From Scolanthus callimorphus (taxonomy: Eukaryota > Cnidaria > Anthozoa > Actiniaria > Edwardsiidae), in the NCBI GenBank assembly GCA_033964015.1, contig CM066915.1, positions 7,055,575 through 7,119,574 of the forward strand: DNA of 64,000 bases, written 5' to 3'. Every line of letters begins with the position of its first letter. Positions within the stretch are counted from its first letter, which is position 1. This document shows, piece after piece, positions 1-10,639 of the stretch. The notes below the pieces were generated by a model. The model made no database searches. It was given only the letters and a program-made list of their open reading frames with translations, and had not been told where the DNA came from. A program made the position numbers and the translations under genes.

Positions 1-188
1 AAAATGGCTGTGTTTCATTTGAAGTTTAATTGGGTTTGATTGAGCACATTGTTCGGTAATCGAACGTTAATCGAAAATTTTTTTTGGTGAGTTCGATTAT
101 GTTCGATTACCGAACTCAATCAAAATCGATCGAACGATTGGTGTTCGATTAAGTTCGATTACCGAACGTTCGATTAGTTATGCCGGGT
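1..188. repeat. TTCGATTA-rich array, probable element terminus
   Basis: Short irregular tandem copies of GTTCGATTA/TCGAACG run from the window edge and end at GTTATGCCGGG (178-188). That end resembles GTTACGCCGGG, the right terminus of the 32147-37548 element, so this is probably the right arm of a related foldback-like element whose body lies outside the window. The tandem pattern is seen directly; the relationship is inferred. Confidence 0.5.
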
Positions 189-201
189 ACAGGACACCCC
201 T

Positions 202-599
202 CTGTAACAGACCCGACGAAACCCGACCCGGCGGAAATTTTGCTTCCCCGAGATCCGACGAATTTTCTGAATTGACCCGGACGTTTTTCCCCTTTTCCCG
301 GTGCGAAACTTGAGTGTGTTTACCAAGTTTTTTACGTACTATAGAAATTAGGTACTTTGGAAGTCGATACAAAAGATGTAAAAAGAAAGGCTGATAAATG
401 CATTACCTATTAACGACTTCATTTTAAAGGACTGAAAACTCATACAGCACTGATACAGAAGAACGTTTGGAAAATGACGCGGAAAATATCTGAACAGATT
501 GTAGTCGAGGTCGGTGACAAAATTAGCTGATCGGACGAAAATTTGTCTCACCTGATGACATTTTCCCGCTGAAAACCCGGTGGGTCGGGTCTGTTACAG
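202..599. mobile_element. MITE with CTGTAACAGACCCGAC termini
   Basis: CTGTAACAGACCCGAC at the left is mirrored by GTCGGGTCTGTTACAG at the right, and the similarity continues inward for about 40 bases with mismatches. The element is about 400 bp with no plausible protein, so it fits a non-autonomous inverted-repeat DNA element. No clear target-site duplication was found, and the superfamily is unassigned. Confidence 0.55.
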
Positions 600-605
600 G
601 TTGCA

Positions 606-915
606 AAGATGACAAGCAGAAACGCCATTTACTTCTGCACACCGCCGGAGCCCGAAGTACAAGATATCTTTTTCACCCTCTTAGGCATCCGCGGACAAAA
701 CGGCCAAAGAGAAATTAGATGAGTATTTTAGTCCGCGTAAAAATACCTCTTACAACCAACACGCTTTCCGCTACATATGGAAAAACAAAAAGACGGCGAA
801 TCGATCAGTCCATTTACCACTAGATTACGCCAATTAGCGGCACTATGTGAATTCCCAGCTGAAAGCGTGGACGATTTCATTCGTGAGCAAATAACTGACA
901 ATTGCATTTCGAAAT
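606..915 (+). pseudogene. Degenerate Gypsy-like gag fragment
   Basis: Broken reading frames give gag-like stretches: a segment resembling 'LLLHTAG..VQDIF', then AKEKLDEYFSPRKNTSY from about 703, then a 'TTRLRQLAALCEF' stretch followed by 'DDFIREQI'. This order matches the capsid-like region of Gypsy-type LTR retrotransposons common in invertebrates. Frame changes between the pieces and stops show it is dead. LTRs were not recognised. The assignment rests on recalled family motifs, not on a search. Confidence 0.5.
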
Positions 916-1104
916 AAACTCTGCATTAAACTTCTCGCTGAGATTGGACTGACCCTTGTCCGTACCCTAGTACTAGTTGTAAGCCAGTTGACGCTTCATT
1001 TATTCGGTCAGTCAGGTTCTGGGCCGTCCAGAAATAGATATTCTGATTAACCTCAACTGAAAGACGTACATTTAATCTTAAAAAAATCATTTCAAATCAA
1101 CCCA

Positions 1105-1330
1105 AATGGTCGAAGTCCCAGAGTATATTAACGAAAAGATTACTCCAGTACACGGACATAATCTTAGGGGATCAGAAGATAATCTTTTTATTCCTAGGCC
1201 GAATACCGAATACTGAGGCCCTAAAAAAGTCCTTCCTATATAGAGGCGCTACCGTTTGGAACAGTTTCTTCCGAGGCAAAACTGGCATCTAGTCTGTCAT
1301 CCTTCCTCAGGCATTTCAGTTTTTAGTTTT
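1105..1330 (+). pseudogene. LINE reverse-transcriptase C-terminal fragment
   Basis: The plus strand reads 'PEYINEKITPVHGHNLRGS', then 'LFIPRPNTEY', then a frame-shifted 'KKSFLYRGATVWNS'. This string is typical of the last part of a non-LTR retrotransposon ORF2 (the 'tR....l.vP.prt....+sF.yrga.lWN.LP' region). It contains stops and at least one frameshift, and sits between two Gypsy-like pieces (606-915 and 1500-2045), so it looks like an insertion into an older LTR element. Confidence 0.5.
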
Positions 1331-1499
1331 ATTATAACATCTTTCCTTAGAGTTTTTTGACAATTGATATATCATATATGTGTAATATCAGAGAGGCGTG
1401 TCCATGTTGAATTATAGTTTTATATTAGATTAGTTATAGTTCAACGCCACACGCCCACCAAAATCAGCACACACCTAACAAGAATTCCCGTTATACCAC

Positions 1500-2045
1500 G
1501 CACACTCCCCCAAGAAATCAAATGTGCGTTATGTAGGCGACACTGCCGAAGGAACATTGCGTGACGAGCGTGACAGCACCGATGATGATGATGATTCCTA
1601 CGCTGATGAGTACGCATATGCGCTAGATAGCCGCTTTAGTATTTCAGTCTGACTTTGGAGCTTCGTGTAATAGTAAAACACTGATGTCGATAAGCAACTA
1701 GAAGAAGTTGGCACGCCGCTCAAAAACTGTCACCGCCGTATACATCCGTATGGCTCCGCGCCTATAGCGCTGTTCACGTTGACTTCATCCATTGTTACTA
1801 TAGTGCCAACCAGAGATCGATTGGTTCACAGAACAGACGACGCTATTCAATCTACGGTTGGCACATTAGCATTAGAATGGCAATGTTGATAAACAGTGAA
1901 TAGCGCTATTCCCTGTCATCAACTCGTTTCCGTTCCTGTCTGACCGTGAGCCCGTCCAGGCTGATTTTCTTGTTGTTCCTGCTAACTCACCCCCACTCCT
2001 AGGTAGGGAGACTGCAGAAAAATTAGAAGTACTTCCATTGGCGTA
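1500..2045 (+). pseudogene. Degenerate Gypsy-like gag-pol junction / protease region
   Basis: The pieces read 'KKSNVRYVGDTAEG', a run of acidic residues, 'YPYGSAPIALFT' and 'PLLGRETAEKLEVL'. In Gypsy elements the stretch after the gag zinc knuckle is acidic, and the end of the protease domain has the form 'lLGr.tA..L..l', so this probably continues the element represented by the 606-915 gag remnant. Several stops and frame changes mean no functional protein. Confidence 0.42.
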
Positions 2046-2212
2046 AATCACTTCTCCCGGAGCCCTGAAATTTCGGCCCCAGAGAAACGTTTGGCAAAGT
2101 ACAGAAAGTACCCCGGCATTTCCAATGTCGCTCTTCGCATTGACAAAACTGCACCGCCAGTTGCACGTAAATGACCGAACACCATTTTCACATGCGCAAT
2201 ATAGTGTAGCTG

Positions 2213-2556
2213 CAGAAATTTGCTTGGCTTGAATTGAATTTTAATAGTGCTCCGAAAACTCATTATTTTGGGCTCTTCCCTCGGCACTATGTTGTATAGC
2301 AATGTATTAAACTTTATCGAGGGTCTGATTTCAAATAAACAACACATTTTAACTCGACATTCTTGTAATAAATTCATTGCGCTTTCACAATTTCTTTCCT
2401 CGGTAGATAATGTTCGAACATTTTAGTATTTCATGGTATTTACAATCTGACCTCGGTAAAGTTTAATACATTACTATACAACATAGTGCCGGTGGAAGAG
2501 CCCAAAATAATGAGTTTTTCGGAGCACTATTAAAATTCAATTCAAGCCAAGCAGAA
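2213..2556. repeat. Inverted repeat, ~105-bp arms
   Basis: The sequence from 2219 to about 2330 (TTTGCTTGGCTTGAATTG onward) recurs in reverse complement from about 2451 to 2556 with only a few mismatches, separated by about 120 bp. No coding sequence lies inside. This is a short foldback or MITE-like structure. Confidence 0.6.
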
Positions 2557-2959
2557 TCAGCGTTCTAATCTGGCAAAAGTTGACCATAACTGACGGTATT
2601 TTTATTACCGCGTTTCTGTTCCGACGAATTTTCTGTAACTTCACTTGATTTGAGATCACTACAACTGGAATCGATTCCTGGAATTTCAGCCAAAAAAACC
2701 GGCAAAATTTTTTTCTAGTACGACCGGAATATGAAATTAGGGCCTCACAAAAATTTAGATTGTGACTTCCAAAAATGTTTTCAAGAAGATCGGTTCCCAG
2801 TAGCATATTTATACATCATTAAAGTAGGATTTGAAAAAATAATTATAACAATAGAGGAAAAGACACAAAAGTTATAGCCGTTAGTTTGACGACGCAGATT
2901 TGCGCTCTAGACACAGTTGGGTGCATTTTGAATTTCGAATGAGTCACCTTAAAGGGTAA

Positions 2960-3345
2960 GGGGATTGCAACACCATGGTCACGTGGTCACGCCATCGCCA
3001 TCGATTTCCCTGCCATGCGTTTTTTTTTTCTCATGTTTTGATGCGACGTCATCGATGTCATATCACATGACCACTTCAAGCCGCACCCTCAAAACAAAGT
3101 TACCCATTAGTTGTCTGACAGTGTTTCCTTCTTGAAATATTTTTTCTTATTTTGATGACGTCATCAATGGCGTGACACCACGTGACCATGGTGTTACATA
3201 CCCTTGAAACTATTCTCCCAGGCTCTGATGAAGCTCGATTGCCTGACAGTGTTTCCTTGTCGAGACATGATTTTTTCTTGTTTCGATGACGTCATAAACG
3301 GCAATCGATGACGTCGCATCACGTGGTTATGTGTTCCACCCCCTT
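2960..3345. repeat. Direct repeats with TGACGTCATC and ACGTG motifs
   Basis: Three degenerate copies of a ~120-150 bp unit each combine a GATGACGTCAT core with a nearby CACGTGACC/ACGTGGTCA block, a 'TGTCTGACAGTGTTTCCTT' block and a 'TGAGATA'-like block. The same family recurs at 10640-11010 and 11640-11900. TGACGTCA is the canonical CREB/ATF palindrome and CACGTG is an E-box; whether either is used is unknown. Confidence 0.6.
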
Positions 3346-3535
3346 GCTCTCTAAACAACTTTGACCAAGTTTGTTCGTCCGTGTTACCTTCTCGAGATAC
3401 GATTTTATTCCCTGTTCAGACGCGGATTTTTGTTTTGATGAAATTAAATTTAACCAAGTGTGGTGTCCATGTACTAAATTTACCCAAGAGTGAATGAGGT
3501 ACCATGAAATTCATATTTTCGCATGTTCGTTCACC

Positions 3536-3655
3536 CAAATCCGCGTCCCCGCCGACGTCCCCGTCCCCGTCCCGCGTCCCCGTCCCGCGTCCCGCGTCCC
3601 GCGTCCCGCGTCCCGCGTCCCGCGTCCCGCGTCCCCGTCCCGCGTCCCCGTCCAT
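3536..3655. repeat. CGTCCCG minisatellite
   Basis: The region is a pure run of CGTCCCG/CGTCCCCGTCC units. It is open in several frames on both strands only because it is low complexity, so apparent proline/arginine/serine ORFs crossing it are not treated as genes. Confidence 0.85.
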
Positions 3656-3659
3656 GTTT

Positions 3660-4335
3660 TACCCACATCCAGCTCACTTTGCCTGCAGCTGGATGAAAAT
3701 CATCGAAAAATGTTCGTAGTGGGCAATCAATTCAGGAACGTAAGCTAAGTTATTTATAGTTTAGCGCCAGTTGAAGTCTCTCTTCGGCTCTACTCGTGTG
3801 AAGTACTTGGATGAAGGATACTGAACATTTTCGAGGCAGCCTTTTCTTCAGTCAGTGGATATTAAACGAGGTAACTTTAATTTCAACTGCTGCCAACTCA
3901 CAAATATACCTACAAACAGTACAAAGTTTCTAAAATGTGAATCATCATAGAGAGACTCTGTTGTAGAAGCCCTTCAAAAATCTCTCCAAGCTCCAAGCAC
4001 TTTCACTATCTGAAAGATACCGCTAGCTTTATTTTATTTTATACACGACCCCACAAGCGGTAGCGCTTTAGAGTAGTTTTCATAAACCCGTGAAATAATT
4101 TTAAAGTGTAATAATCAAAGTGTAGCCAAGCTAAGTGTATTTCACGGGTTTATGAAAACCACTCTCAAACTTTTAATCGTGTCTAAATTAAGTCTTATTA
4201 TTATTATTATGTCTCGCTTTCAATCCACTCTTTCTTTGTGGTCCGTCTTTATAAATGTAAAGTTATGTCTGGATAACTACCAATCACAGACAGTCCAGCG
4301 ACAGGCTCGCTTAGGAGCATTTGAAATTTGGGAGT
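3660..4335. other. No gene seen; one hairpin
   Basis: AT-rich sequence without a convincing exon. One hairpin is present: a TTTTCATAAACCCGTGAAAT segment near 4077-4096 is mirrored near 4139-4158. It ends beside a short ATTATT tract, a combination often seen at retroposon 3' ends. Confidence 0.5.
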
Positions 4336-5552
4336 GTAGGTTTTGGTCGAGGGTCGAGTGTCGAGGGTAAGACGTCGAGGGTCGAGGGTAAAATGTCGAG
4401 GGTCGAGGGTAAAATGTCGAGGGTCGAGGGTAAAATGTCGAGGGTCCATTTTTTTTTTCTTTTTCTCAGGGTCGATTTCTTTTTTAAATGCAAATTCTCG
4501 ATTTTCCCCGCTTTATTCGCTCACATGCCCGCATGTTGGTGAAAGCGTTCTGCAGATGTTTCTTCAGACTTGCCGCTACAAGCTTTCTTATCGCAGACAT
4601 TTGTCAATCAAACCTTTTGCTTCGCTAATTAGACTGCACGTGAAGGGAAGCAAAATCCTCTGTTTAACCGTGGAAATCTCTAAAGTTAAACAGCAAAATT
4701 CGAAGCAAACTTGCCGAGTCTGAGTATGTTGGGCAAGAAAAGATTTTAATGTTTTGCTTTTATTCAATCTTCGGGAAAACCAAGATTTCCGCGGCATTTT
4801 CACAACCTATTTCTAGCGCTCACTTCACTAGAGTGCTTCGTGAAAGATCGCAAATGATATTCGACCTAACTTCATTTCGCTTCGTATAATGAGTAGCATG
4901 GAAGCAAAACTAGTAAGTGCTGGGTATAAAATCACGTCGGCGATTGCTTTTTCTGCGCTGGCAGCATATCGCAACATGGGACTACCAACACTCCAGTTCA
5001 TTGCCAGTTGAAGAACGCCGTGTTCAAAATCTTCGAAAAACACCAGTTCGATGAACGTAGAGTGGACTTCCTTTGGTTTGATATTATCTCAGACCAAAAG
5101 ATTTTATTGTTGTTCTCATTTGTGTTCTCCTGTTTGAGCAAGATCCGCGTGCTTATACGCTCGGCACGCTCTTTCGAGGAAACCTTTCTGAGAACTCCTG
5201 GCGAAAAAGCACAACAAATCTGCCACAGTTTTAGGGAATTTGATTTTGAAAAATATTGCCCGAAATTTACGCCTGGAGTTTTCGGAAAACATTTTGTTTT
5301 ATCCCGCTCCGCGCAGGTCGAAAAAGGTGGGAAAATTCTCAGCACAACTGTGTCGGAGTCTATCCACGTATCAGTCAGGAAAACCAAAATTTGCATTCTT
5401 TAAAAATATTTCAACATGTATCACGGGAAAAATTATTTCATTTATTTGCAGAAAAAAATTGGACCCTCGACATTTTACCCTCGACCCTCGACATTTTACC
5501 CTCGACCCTCGACGTCTTACCCTCGACACTCGACCCTCGACCAAAACCCACA
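4336..5552. mobile_element. Foldback-like element with tandem-array inverted arms
   Basis: The left arm (about 4336-4447) is a tandem array of GTCGAGGGTAAAATGTCGAG units beginning GTAGGTTTTGGTCGAGGG. The right arm (about 5458-5552) is its reverse complement, including the same variant units in mirrored order (the AAGACGTCGAGG and GAGTGTCGAGGG variants). Between them is about 1.0 kb of unrelated unique sequence. Arms made of direct repeats are the hallmark of foldback elements (Drosophila FB, sea urchin TU). No transposase was recognised in the interior. Confidence 0.65.
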
Positions 5553-5559
5553 ATCGAAA

Positions 5560-6505
5560 TCTGGTTGCCATTATTGTTAAGCTTGATATCACACAAACAA
5601 TATGATTCTTCCAAACTGCAAATACATATTATGCTTTCTACATTCATTTATACATTTGTGTAAAGAGGTTAAAAGGCTCAAACATTTTAAATCTCATAAA
5701 ACGCCTTCAAATACGTAAGGCAATAATAGTTCTCTAGTTGCTATCAACGGATCAAAACGAGTAAAAAACGCGCGCAGGGCTTCACTTTATATGTTTCGCG
5801 CTATGGAACGTTCCTCCGCCAACTTCACTAGATATTGGACTGTTTTCCCATGCCACGCAATACGAGAACTGTGGGCCATCTTTTCTCGGTGAAGGTTTGA
5901 ATTAAGAGAAAAATCAATAGGCAAAAGGGGGTTCTCTTCTGTTGATATGCAGAGCTCGTTGTGAAACGTTTGAATAACTTGGGTCCAGATCTGTGGGAAA
6001 ATGTTTACAAATTTGAGAATTGATTCAAGGTTTCGTGATATAAATATAGAAAAGGTCATAAAATTATTATTATTCACGCGAGGGGGAGAGATTAGGCGGC
6101 TGTAGGATTAGTATTATTGTATAAAAGGTGTCCAGTCTTGATATAAGAGATTCTAACATAAAGTACTATACCGTTTCCAGTTCATCCCAGTTTGTGATGA
6201 TCCCGAGCTCGATAGGATGCTTTAGAGACAGGTCTTTCATATTTTCTCCCTTCTCCCTTCCATGGCGGCCCTCATCTACCATGGCGCCTTGAAGAAAAGG
6301 CTTTCTTTCAACGGTAGAAGAAGCAGATGGAGAACGACCCTTCTTTATTCGTAGAACTCCCATTACCAAAAAGAAGCGCCGAAATGCTGCAGATGGTTCT
6401 CTTTACTTTGAACTTTGTTGTGAGGCGGTGAGGAGGTAGCTCAACCGTTGCGGGATAATTACGGTGGCCGACATGGACAAAGTATCATCATATTAAATAT
6501 AAAGC
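5560..6505. other. No gene seen
   Basis: Several short ORFs are present, but none has recognisable motifs or flanking splice signals. No inverted or tandem repeat structure was noticed. Confidence 0.4.
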
Positions 6506-6507
6506 AC

Positions 6508-6895
6508 ACGCAAACTTAATTATAATATGAACACAAACTTAGTAATTTGGACGCAAATTATAATTTGAGCGCAAACTTAGCAATTCGAACGCAAACTTAG
6601 TAATTCGAACTCAACTTAGCAATTCCAACGCAAACTTAGTAATTTCAATGCAAACTTAGTAATCCAAACGCAAACTTAGTAATGTGAACGCAAACTTAGT
6701 AATTTGAACGCAAACTTAATAATTTGAGCGCAAACCTAGCAATTCGAACGCAAACTTAGTAATTCGAACGCAAACTTAGCAATTCGAACGCAAACTTAGT
6801 AATTTCAATGCAAACTTAGTAATCCAAACGCAAAATTAGTAATGTGAACGCAAACTTAGTAATTTGAACGCAAACTTAATAATTTGAACGTAAAG
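6508..6895. repeat. 20-bp minisatellite (AATTYGAACGCAAACTTAGT)
   Basis: About 19 head-to-tail copies of a ~20-bp unit are present, with variants such as AATTTGAACGCAAACTTAAT, AATCCAAACGCAAACTTAGT and AATTTCAATGCAAACTTAGT. A block of several variant units itself recurs, which indicates higher-order duplication. There are no spacers, so it is a minisatellite and not a CRISPR array. Confidence 0.9.
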
Positions 6896-6899
6896 GTCC

Positions 6900-7390
6900 A
6901 ACCCGTCAGACTCCCTGACAAAATCGGGTACGCTAAAAGTTTGTTTTGACCACGTCTAGTAATAATAAGTAAATCAGAAAAGAGTGATGGTATAAGCCGA
7001 TCGTTGTATGGAACGTATAAATTTACATTACCTACGTGAAAGGGGTTTGTGTAATATGTTTATGTAAAGCATTTTTAGCAGACGAAGTAAAGTTTCAGAA
7101 ATGCACAAAAATCTGAGCTGTTTTTCTTCTCACGATCCCCGTCTTTACGTGTTGCGGGAAAAGAGGACTGAATTCCGAGCGCCCGAACCACTCCCAAAAA
7201 TTGCGTGATTGTCAAGATCTTGGGGATTAATGCTGATTGGCTAGAAATAGACATATCAAGAAAATTTCGCTAAAAGCTGTCGTTTTTGCCGACGTTGCAA
7301 AACTTCCTTATTAGGAAATCCCCCCTTACCTTATTTGGAAGGTCTGTAAGTATTTTTCCTCATATCTTAGCAAAAAAAAAAAAACAGGAA
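6900..7390. other. No gene seen
   Basis: Nothing recognisable apart from a poly-A stretch near 7372-7384. Confidence 0.35.
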
Positions 7391-7437
7391 AATTGACCAA
7401 AACTTGCAGATACTCGAGAAACATCCTTCTCTTGATC

Positions 7438-7545
7438 GCCATTTTGTTTTTACCCCCCGCCGAGGGGCCTGAGTCACGTTTTGAACACCACAGGCAACCC
7501 GCGCGGATTTGCCATGAAAACGACAACACTTTCTTGATATGTTTG
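7438..7545 (-). repeat. Dispersed repeat, inverted copy of 10248-10355
   Basis: On the minus strand this gives the same sequence as 10248-10355 on the plus strand, including CAAATCTGCGCGGGTTGC and CCCCTCGGCGGGG, with few differences. The two copies face each other about 2.8 kb apart, so they could be ends of one composite element or two insertions of one family. Confidence 0.6.
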
Positions 7546-7663
7546 ATCGCGCGAGCACGTGCTTCCGAGATTCAGCGTGTGCCATTGTATCCATTGTATA
7601 AACAGTCTGGCGCGTGCCCAGTAGGCGCTTGGTGCAGGTACTATGACATTCTCGAACTCGGAG

Positions 7664-7890
7664 ATCCCCATCCTCGCGCGCCAGGGTCCTTCCCTCACCT
7701 CCCCCAAGGAGACAGAGGAAAAGGAGGGGGGAGGTGAGGGAAGGACCCTGGCGCGCGAGGATGGGAGATCCCCGGCTCGCGTGGGAGGCTCTGGTGACAG
7801 CCATTGACGCATGCGCGGGATTTGATATAGAGTGAGAAATGAATATTGTGAGAAATAAAATTATGCGCATGCTCCAACGTCCAAAATCAG
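7664..7890. repeat. GC-rich hairpin within a GAGCTCCCCGGCTCG-type repeat
   Basis: A near-perfect hairpin with ~45-bp arms (about 7664-7710 and 7722-7775) contains GCGCGCCAGGGTCCTTCCC and its complement around a purine-rich loop. It runs into the common GTGACAGCCATTGACGCATG and GCGCATGCTCCAACGT blocks of a repeat family also found at 14290-14760, 44930-45015 and 61569-61978. Confidence 0.7.
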
Positions 7891-8396
7891 CCAATCAGCG
7901 AAAGCCCTCATTGTCACCGGGGTGACGAGCAGGGGCGGAGCTCTAGGTACGTGAGAATGGTACTACGAGTGTCAGTGAGGAGAGCATGGCCTATTAATTG
8001 AAAGAACTGAAAAGCGTTACAACAAACCAAAATGCAAGAAACGTGGGCTTTGAATGAATAAATGAAAACGAATGAATATAAATATTGGAGACCGACTCCC
8101 CAGTCTTGCACCTCGTAAGCTGAATTACGCTGGGTCTCAACGGCGCCACTGGCAGCCAAGCGGTCATAAGCACAGACAATGAGGGTGGTCACTACCAGAG
8201 GGTTTATTACGTCCTCAACAAAAGAAGCAGAACAGTTTTTTTTGCCAGCAGTCCCCAGCGTGTAACCTAACGGATAAAGAATCCGCCTTCACGAAATGGG
8301 GTTGCCATGCAGGGACAATAAATCCTAGCTATCAATTGTCCCTGATCATAAGTTACGAGGACAACACGCGCGTTTTTCCACAGAGTGGATCGAATG

Positions 8397-8764
8397 TTTA
8401 CACTCTCCCAGATGTCACCAAACATGACCCTGTGCTTGAGTTACCGGAATTCTCACCCCCACCTCAAGGTAACTACAGGACAAGAGTTCAGGCTGTGGTA
8501 TGGCGAAGATTATTACAATATTATACTCTCCCAGGTGTCACCAAACATGACCCTGTGCTCGAGTTACCGGAATTCTCACCCCCACTCAAGGTAACTACAG
8601 GACAAGAGTTCAGGCTGTGGTATGGCGAAGATTATTACAATATTATACTCTCCCAGGTGTCACCAATCAGGACCCTGTGCTTGAGTTACCGGAATTCTCA
8701 CCCCCACTCAAGGTAACTACAGGACAAGAGTTCAGGCTGTGGTATGGTGAAGATTATTACAATG
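8397..8764 (+). pseudogene. Three tandem copies of a uromodulin-like exon fragment
   Basis: A 122-123 bp unit is repeated three times (starts about 8397, 8520 and 8642). Each unit can encode about 35 residues ending 'VTTGQEFRLWYGEDYYN' and is preceded by a CTCTCCCAG acceptor-like string. 'Q.fRiWYGEDl.n' is a motif I associate with cnidarian uromodulin-like or farnesoic-acid-methyltransferase-like extracellular proteins (recalled, not searched). Because the unit length is not a multiple of three, the copies fall in different frames and cannot form one uninterrupted protein. They could be duplicated exons with tiny introns or, more likely, a pseudogenic tandem duplication. Confidence 0.4.
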
Positions 8765-8784
8765 CTGGCGAACAGTCTCGTTCC

Positions 8785-9245
8785 CAGACGTTATTTTTCG
8801 CCGTCTTGAGGTGATTTTTTTCGCCGTCTCTTGAGGTGATTCTCAGTGAAAATTGTTTTGGAGGCGTAGGGACTGGGAATGAGTATCACACGGCGCGCAA
8901 TTCGCCTTTGTCACACAAGCGCCATCTTGGATTTTACAGCCGATTTATTCAGCATGGAAACGAGGCCAAGCAGGGCGCGGGTTTTGCTCATGTTGGAAAG
9001 CGAAGCCTGATGCTGGGATTTGGGGTACAAAAGTTGACAAAGCTACCAAAAAGTACTCCTTATTTGTTTAAGAACCAAAAAGTTGATTGGCTCACTGTTT
9101 TTTTCTGCTTTGCCGGGTCATTGTGGAAACAAATGGCGGCGCGTGACAAAGGCGAATGAACTATCCCATAACTCTATCCACAACTCCCTGCGCGCCCTGC
9201 TAAAACTATCCCACAAGTCTTTGCGCGCCCTAAAAAAACGGAATG
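8785..9245 (+). repeat. Dispersed repeat also present at 58460-58680, with a nested MITE
   Basis: The outer segments (8785-8907 and 9152-9242) match 58460-58680 in reverse complement, including AGGCGTAGGGACTGGGAATG and CTATCCCACAAGTCTTTGCG. Only this copy carries an extra ~245 bp (8908-9151) bounded by TTCGCCTTTGTCAC and GTGACAAAGGCGAA. Confidence 0.65.
8908..9151. mobile_element. MITE with TTCGCCTTTGTCAC termini
   Basis: Inverted termini TTCGCCTTTGTCAC / GTGACAAAGGCGAA flank about 245 bp that is missing from the related repeat at 58460-58680, which acts as an empty-site allele. No protein is encoded. The target-site duplication is not certain. Confidence 0.55.
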
Positions 9246-10240
9246 CGTCTGGTACGCGAGAATGCGAAAATACTACTATCTCTGAAACCTCTTGTCGATT
9301 ATATGACGCAAGAACGAAATATGTTGCATCTGTGTATATTCGAGGTTAATTTGATTCTACGGGAGCGCTTGTTTTTTCTGCTTTCGGTCGCAAAACGCAG
9401 GTTCAAGTAGGGTTAAATTTACAATTTTCCGAATTCTTCCTTACAAGGTTTGCCCCTGTGCTGGGCTTTTAATCGTTTATAAAGAAGGGAAATGCCCAAA
9501 TACTATTTACTGTTCAGTATATGACGCAACAACGAGTATCGCGCAACGAAGACACAACCCTCGCGCCGTTTATAAGAGATCTTGACGAGTAAAAAATAAC
9601 TCTCCCAATTAAAATACTTTGCAGTTATAGGCCTGGCGCGCAGTCACTATGTTCGAAAGAAGAACCCTTAGGTAAGCGTGAGTTCGACGAAACATCAGTT
9701 TTGTTTCCCGAGAACCTCGATGTTTCCCGAGACGAAGTCGAAGGAAACATCGAGTCGAGATTCGAGGGAAACAAAACTGTGTTTCCCGAGGGAGTAGTCA
9801 TTAAGTGTTTTGTTATATAGCAGAAAATATACTGCTATTTTTTCCCGCTCTCAAACGCGACGCGCGAAGGCAATATTCCCCAACCAGTCAATATTTTTTC
9901 CAAATATTGACTGATCGGGGAATATTTGATTTGTACTTCACCACGTGACATTGATTTAGCCAATAAGAGCGCGCGCTCGGTCGGAGTGAGCACTCGCTAT
10001 ATAACAACGCTCAATATCACCCAATATCGCCTAATGTCACCAAATATCGCCTAATATCGCCCAATGTTATGTTGCCGGATGATAAGACAATATTATTCCT
10101 TATATCGCCCAATATTGCCCTATATATTGTCCCCTATCGCGACTCATCACCATGCCCATAATGCATTGCTTTCGTTACAATGATTCCTTGCATCAGGAGA
10201 TCAAAGGAATATACTATCACGATTTTTTCTCGCGTTTGTA
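9245..10240. other. Repeat-derived sequence, no gene
   Basis: The stretch 9530-9700 matches a dispersed repeat seen again at 16890-17060 and 42080-42250 (blocks with ACGTTACAAGCATAGAAAT or GTAAGCGTGAGTTCGACG). The stretch 9690-9800 has several GTTTCCCGAG blocks in both orientations, and 10010-10140 has irregular AATATCGCC(C/T) units. No coding sequence was seen. Confidence 0.5.
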
Positions 10241-10639
10241 AAAATGCGACCTATCAAGAAAGTGCTGTCGTTTTTATGGCAAATCTGCGCGGGTTGCTTG
10301 TGGTGTTCAAAACGTGTCTCAGGCCCCTCGGCGGGGGCAAAAACAAAATGGCGACCTGAAAAAAGGCCTTTTTTGGTATCGAAAAAAGTGCATTACGGCA
10401 ATGTGAGTTGGCCCTGTTGAGGCCACATTTGTAATAACCTGCCACATTTGTAATAACTGCCACATTTGTAAAAACATTGTGCCACATTTGTATTAAGTGC
10501 CACATTTGTAATAACATTGTGCCACATTTGTAATAACTGCCACATTTGTAATAACATTGTGCCACATTTGTAATAAGTGCCACATTTGTAACACCATTGT
10601 GTCACATTTGTAATAACTTCATAACTAGGTAGAAACTAA

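Noticed and set aside
3416..3748. ORFs of 71-84 codons on both strands, rich in Pro/Arg/Ser or Gly/Asp
   Set aside because: They are translations of the CGTCCCG minisatellite and have no independent support.
4249..4723. Overlapping ORFs rich in 'TLDPRHF' or 'SRVEGKM' repeats
   Set aside because: They are readings of the GTCGAGGGTAAAAT array; the same occurs at 5256-5663.
6508..6895. Possible CRISPR array
   Set aside because: The ~20-bp units abut without unique spacers, and the context is eukaryotic.
7367..7894. 175-codon minus-strand ORF
   Set aside because: It runs through a perfect hairpin and two dispersed repeats, with a plus-strand ORF of equal quality; no domain seen.
10254..10605. 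Minus-strand ORFs rich in 'MWHLLQMWHN'/'YKCGTYYKCG'
   Set aside because: Translations of the CACATTTGTAATAACTG array; the same for 12020-12349.
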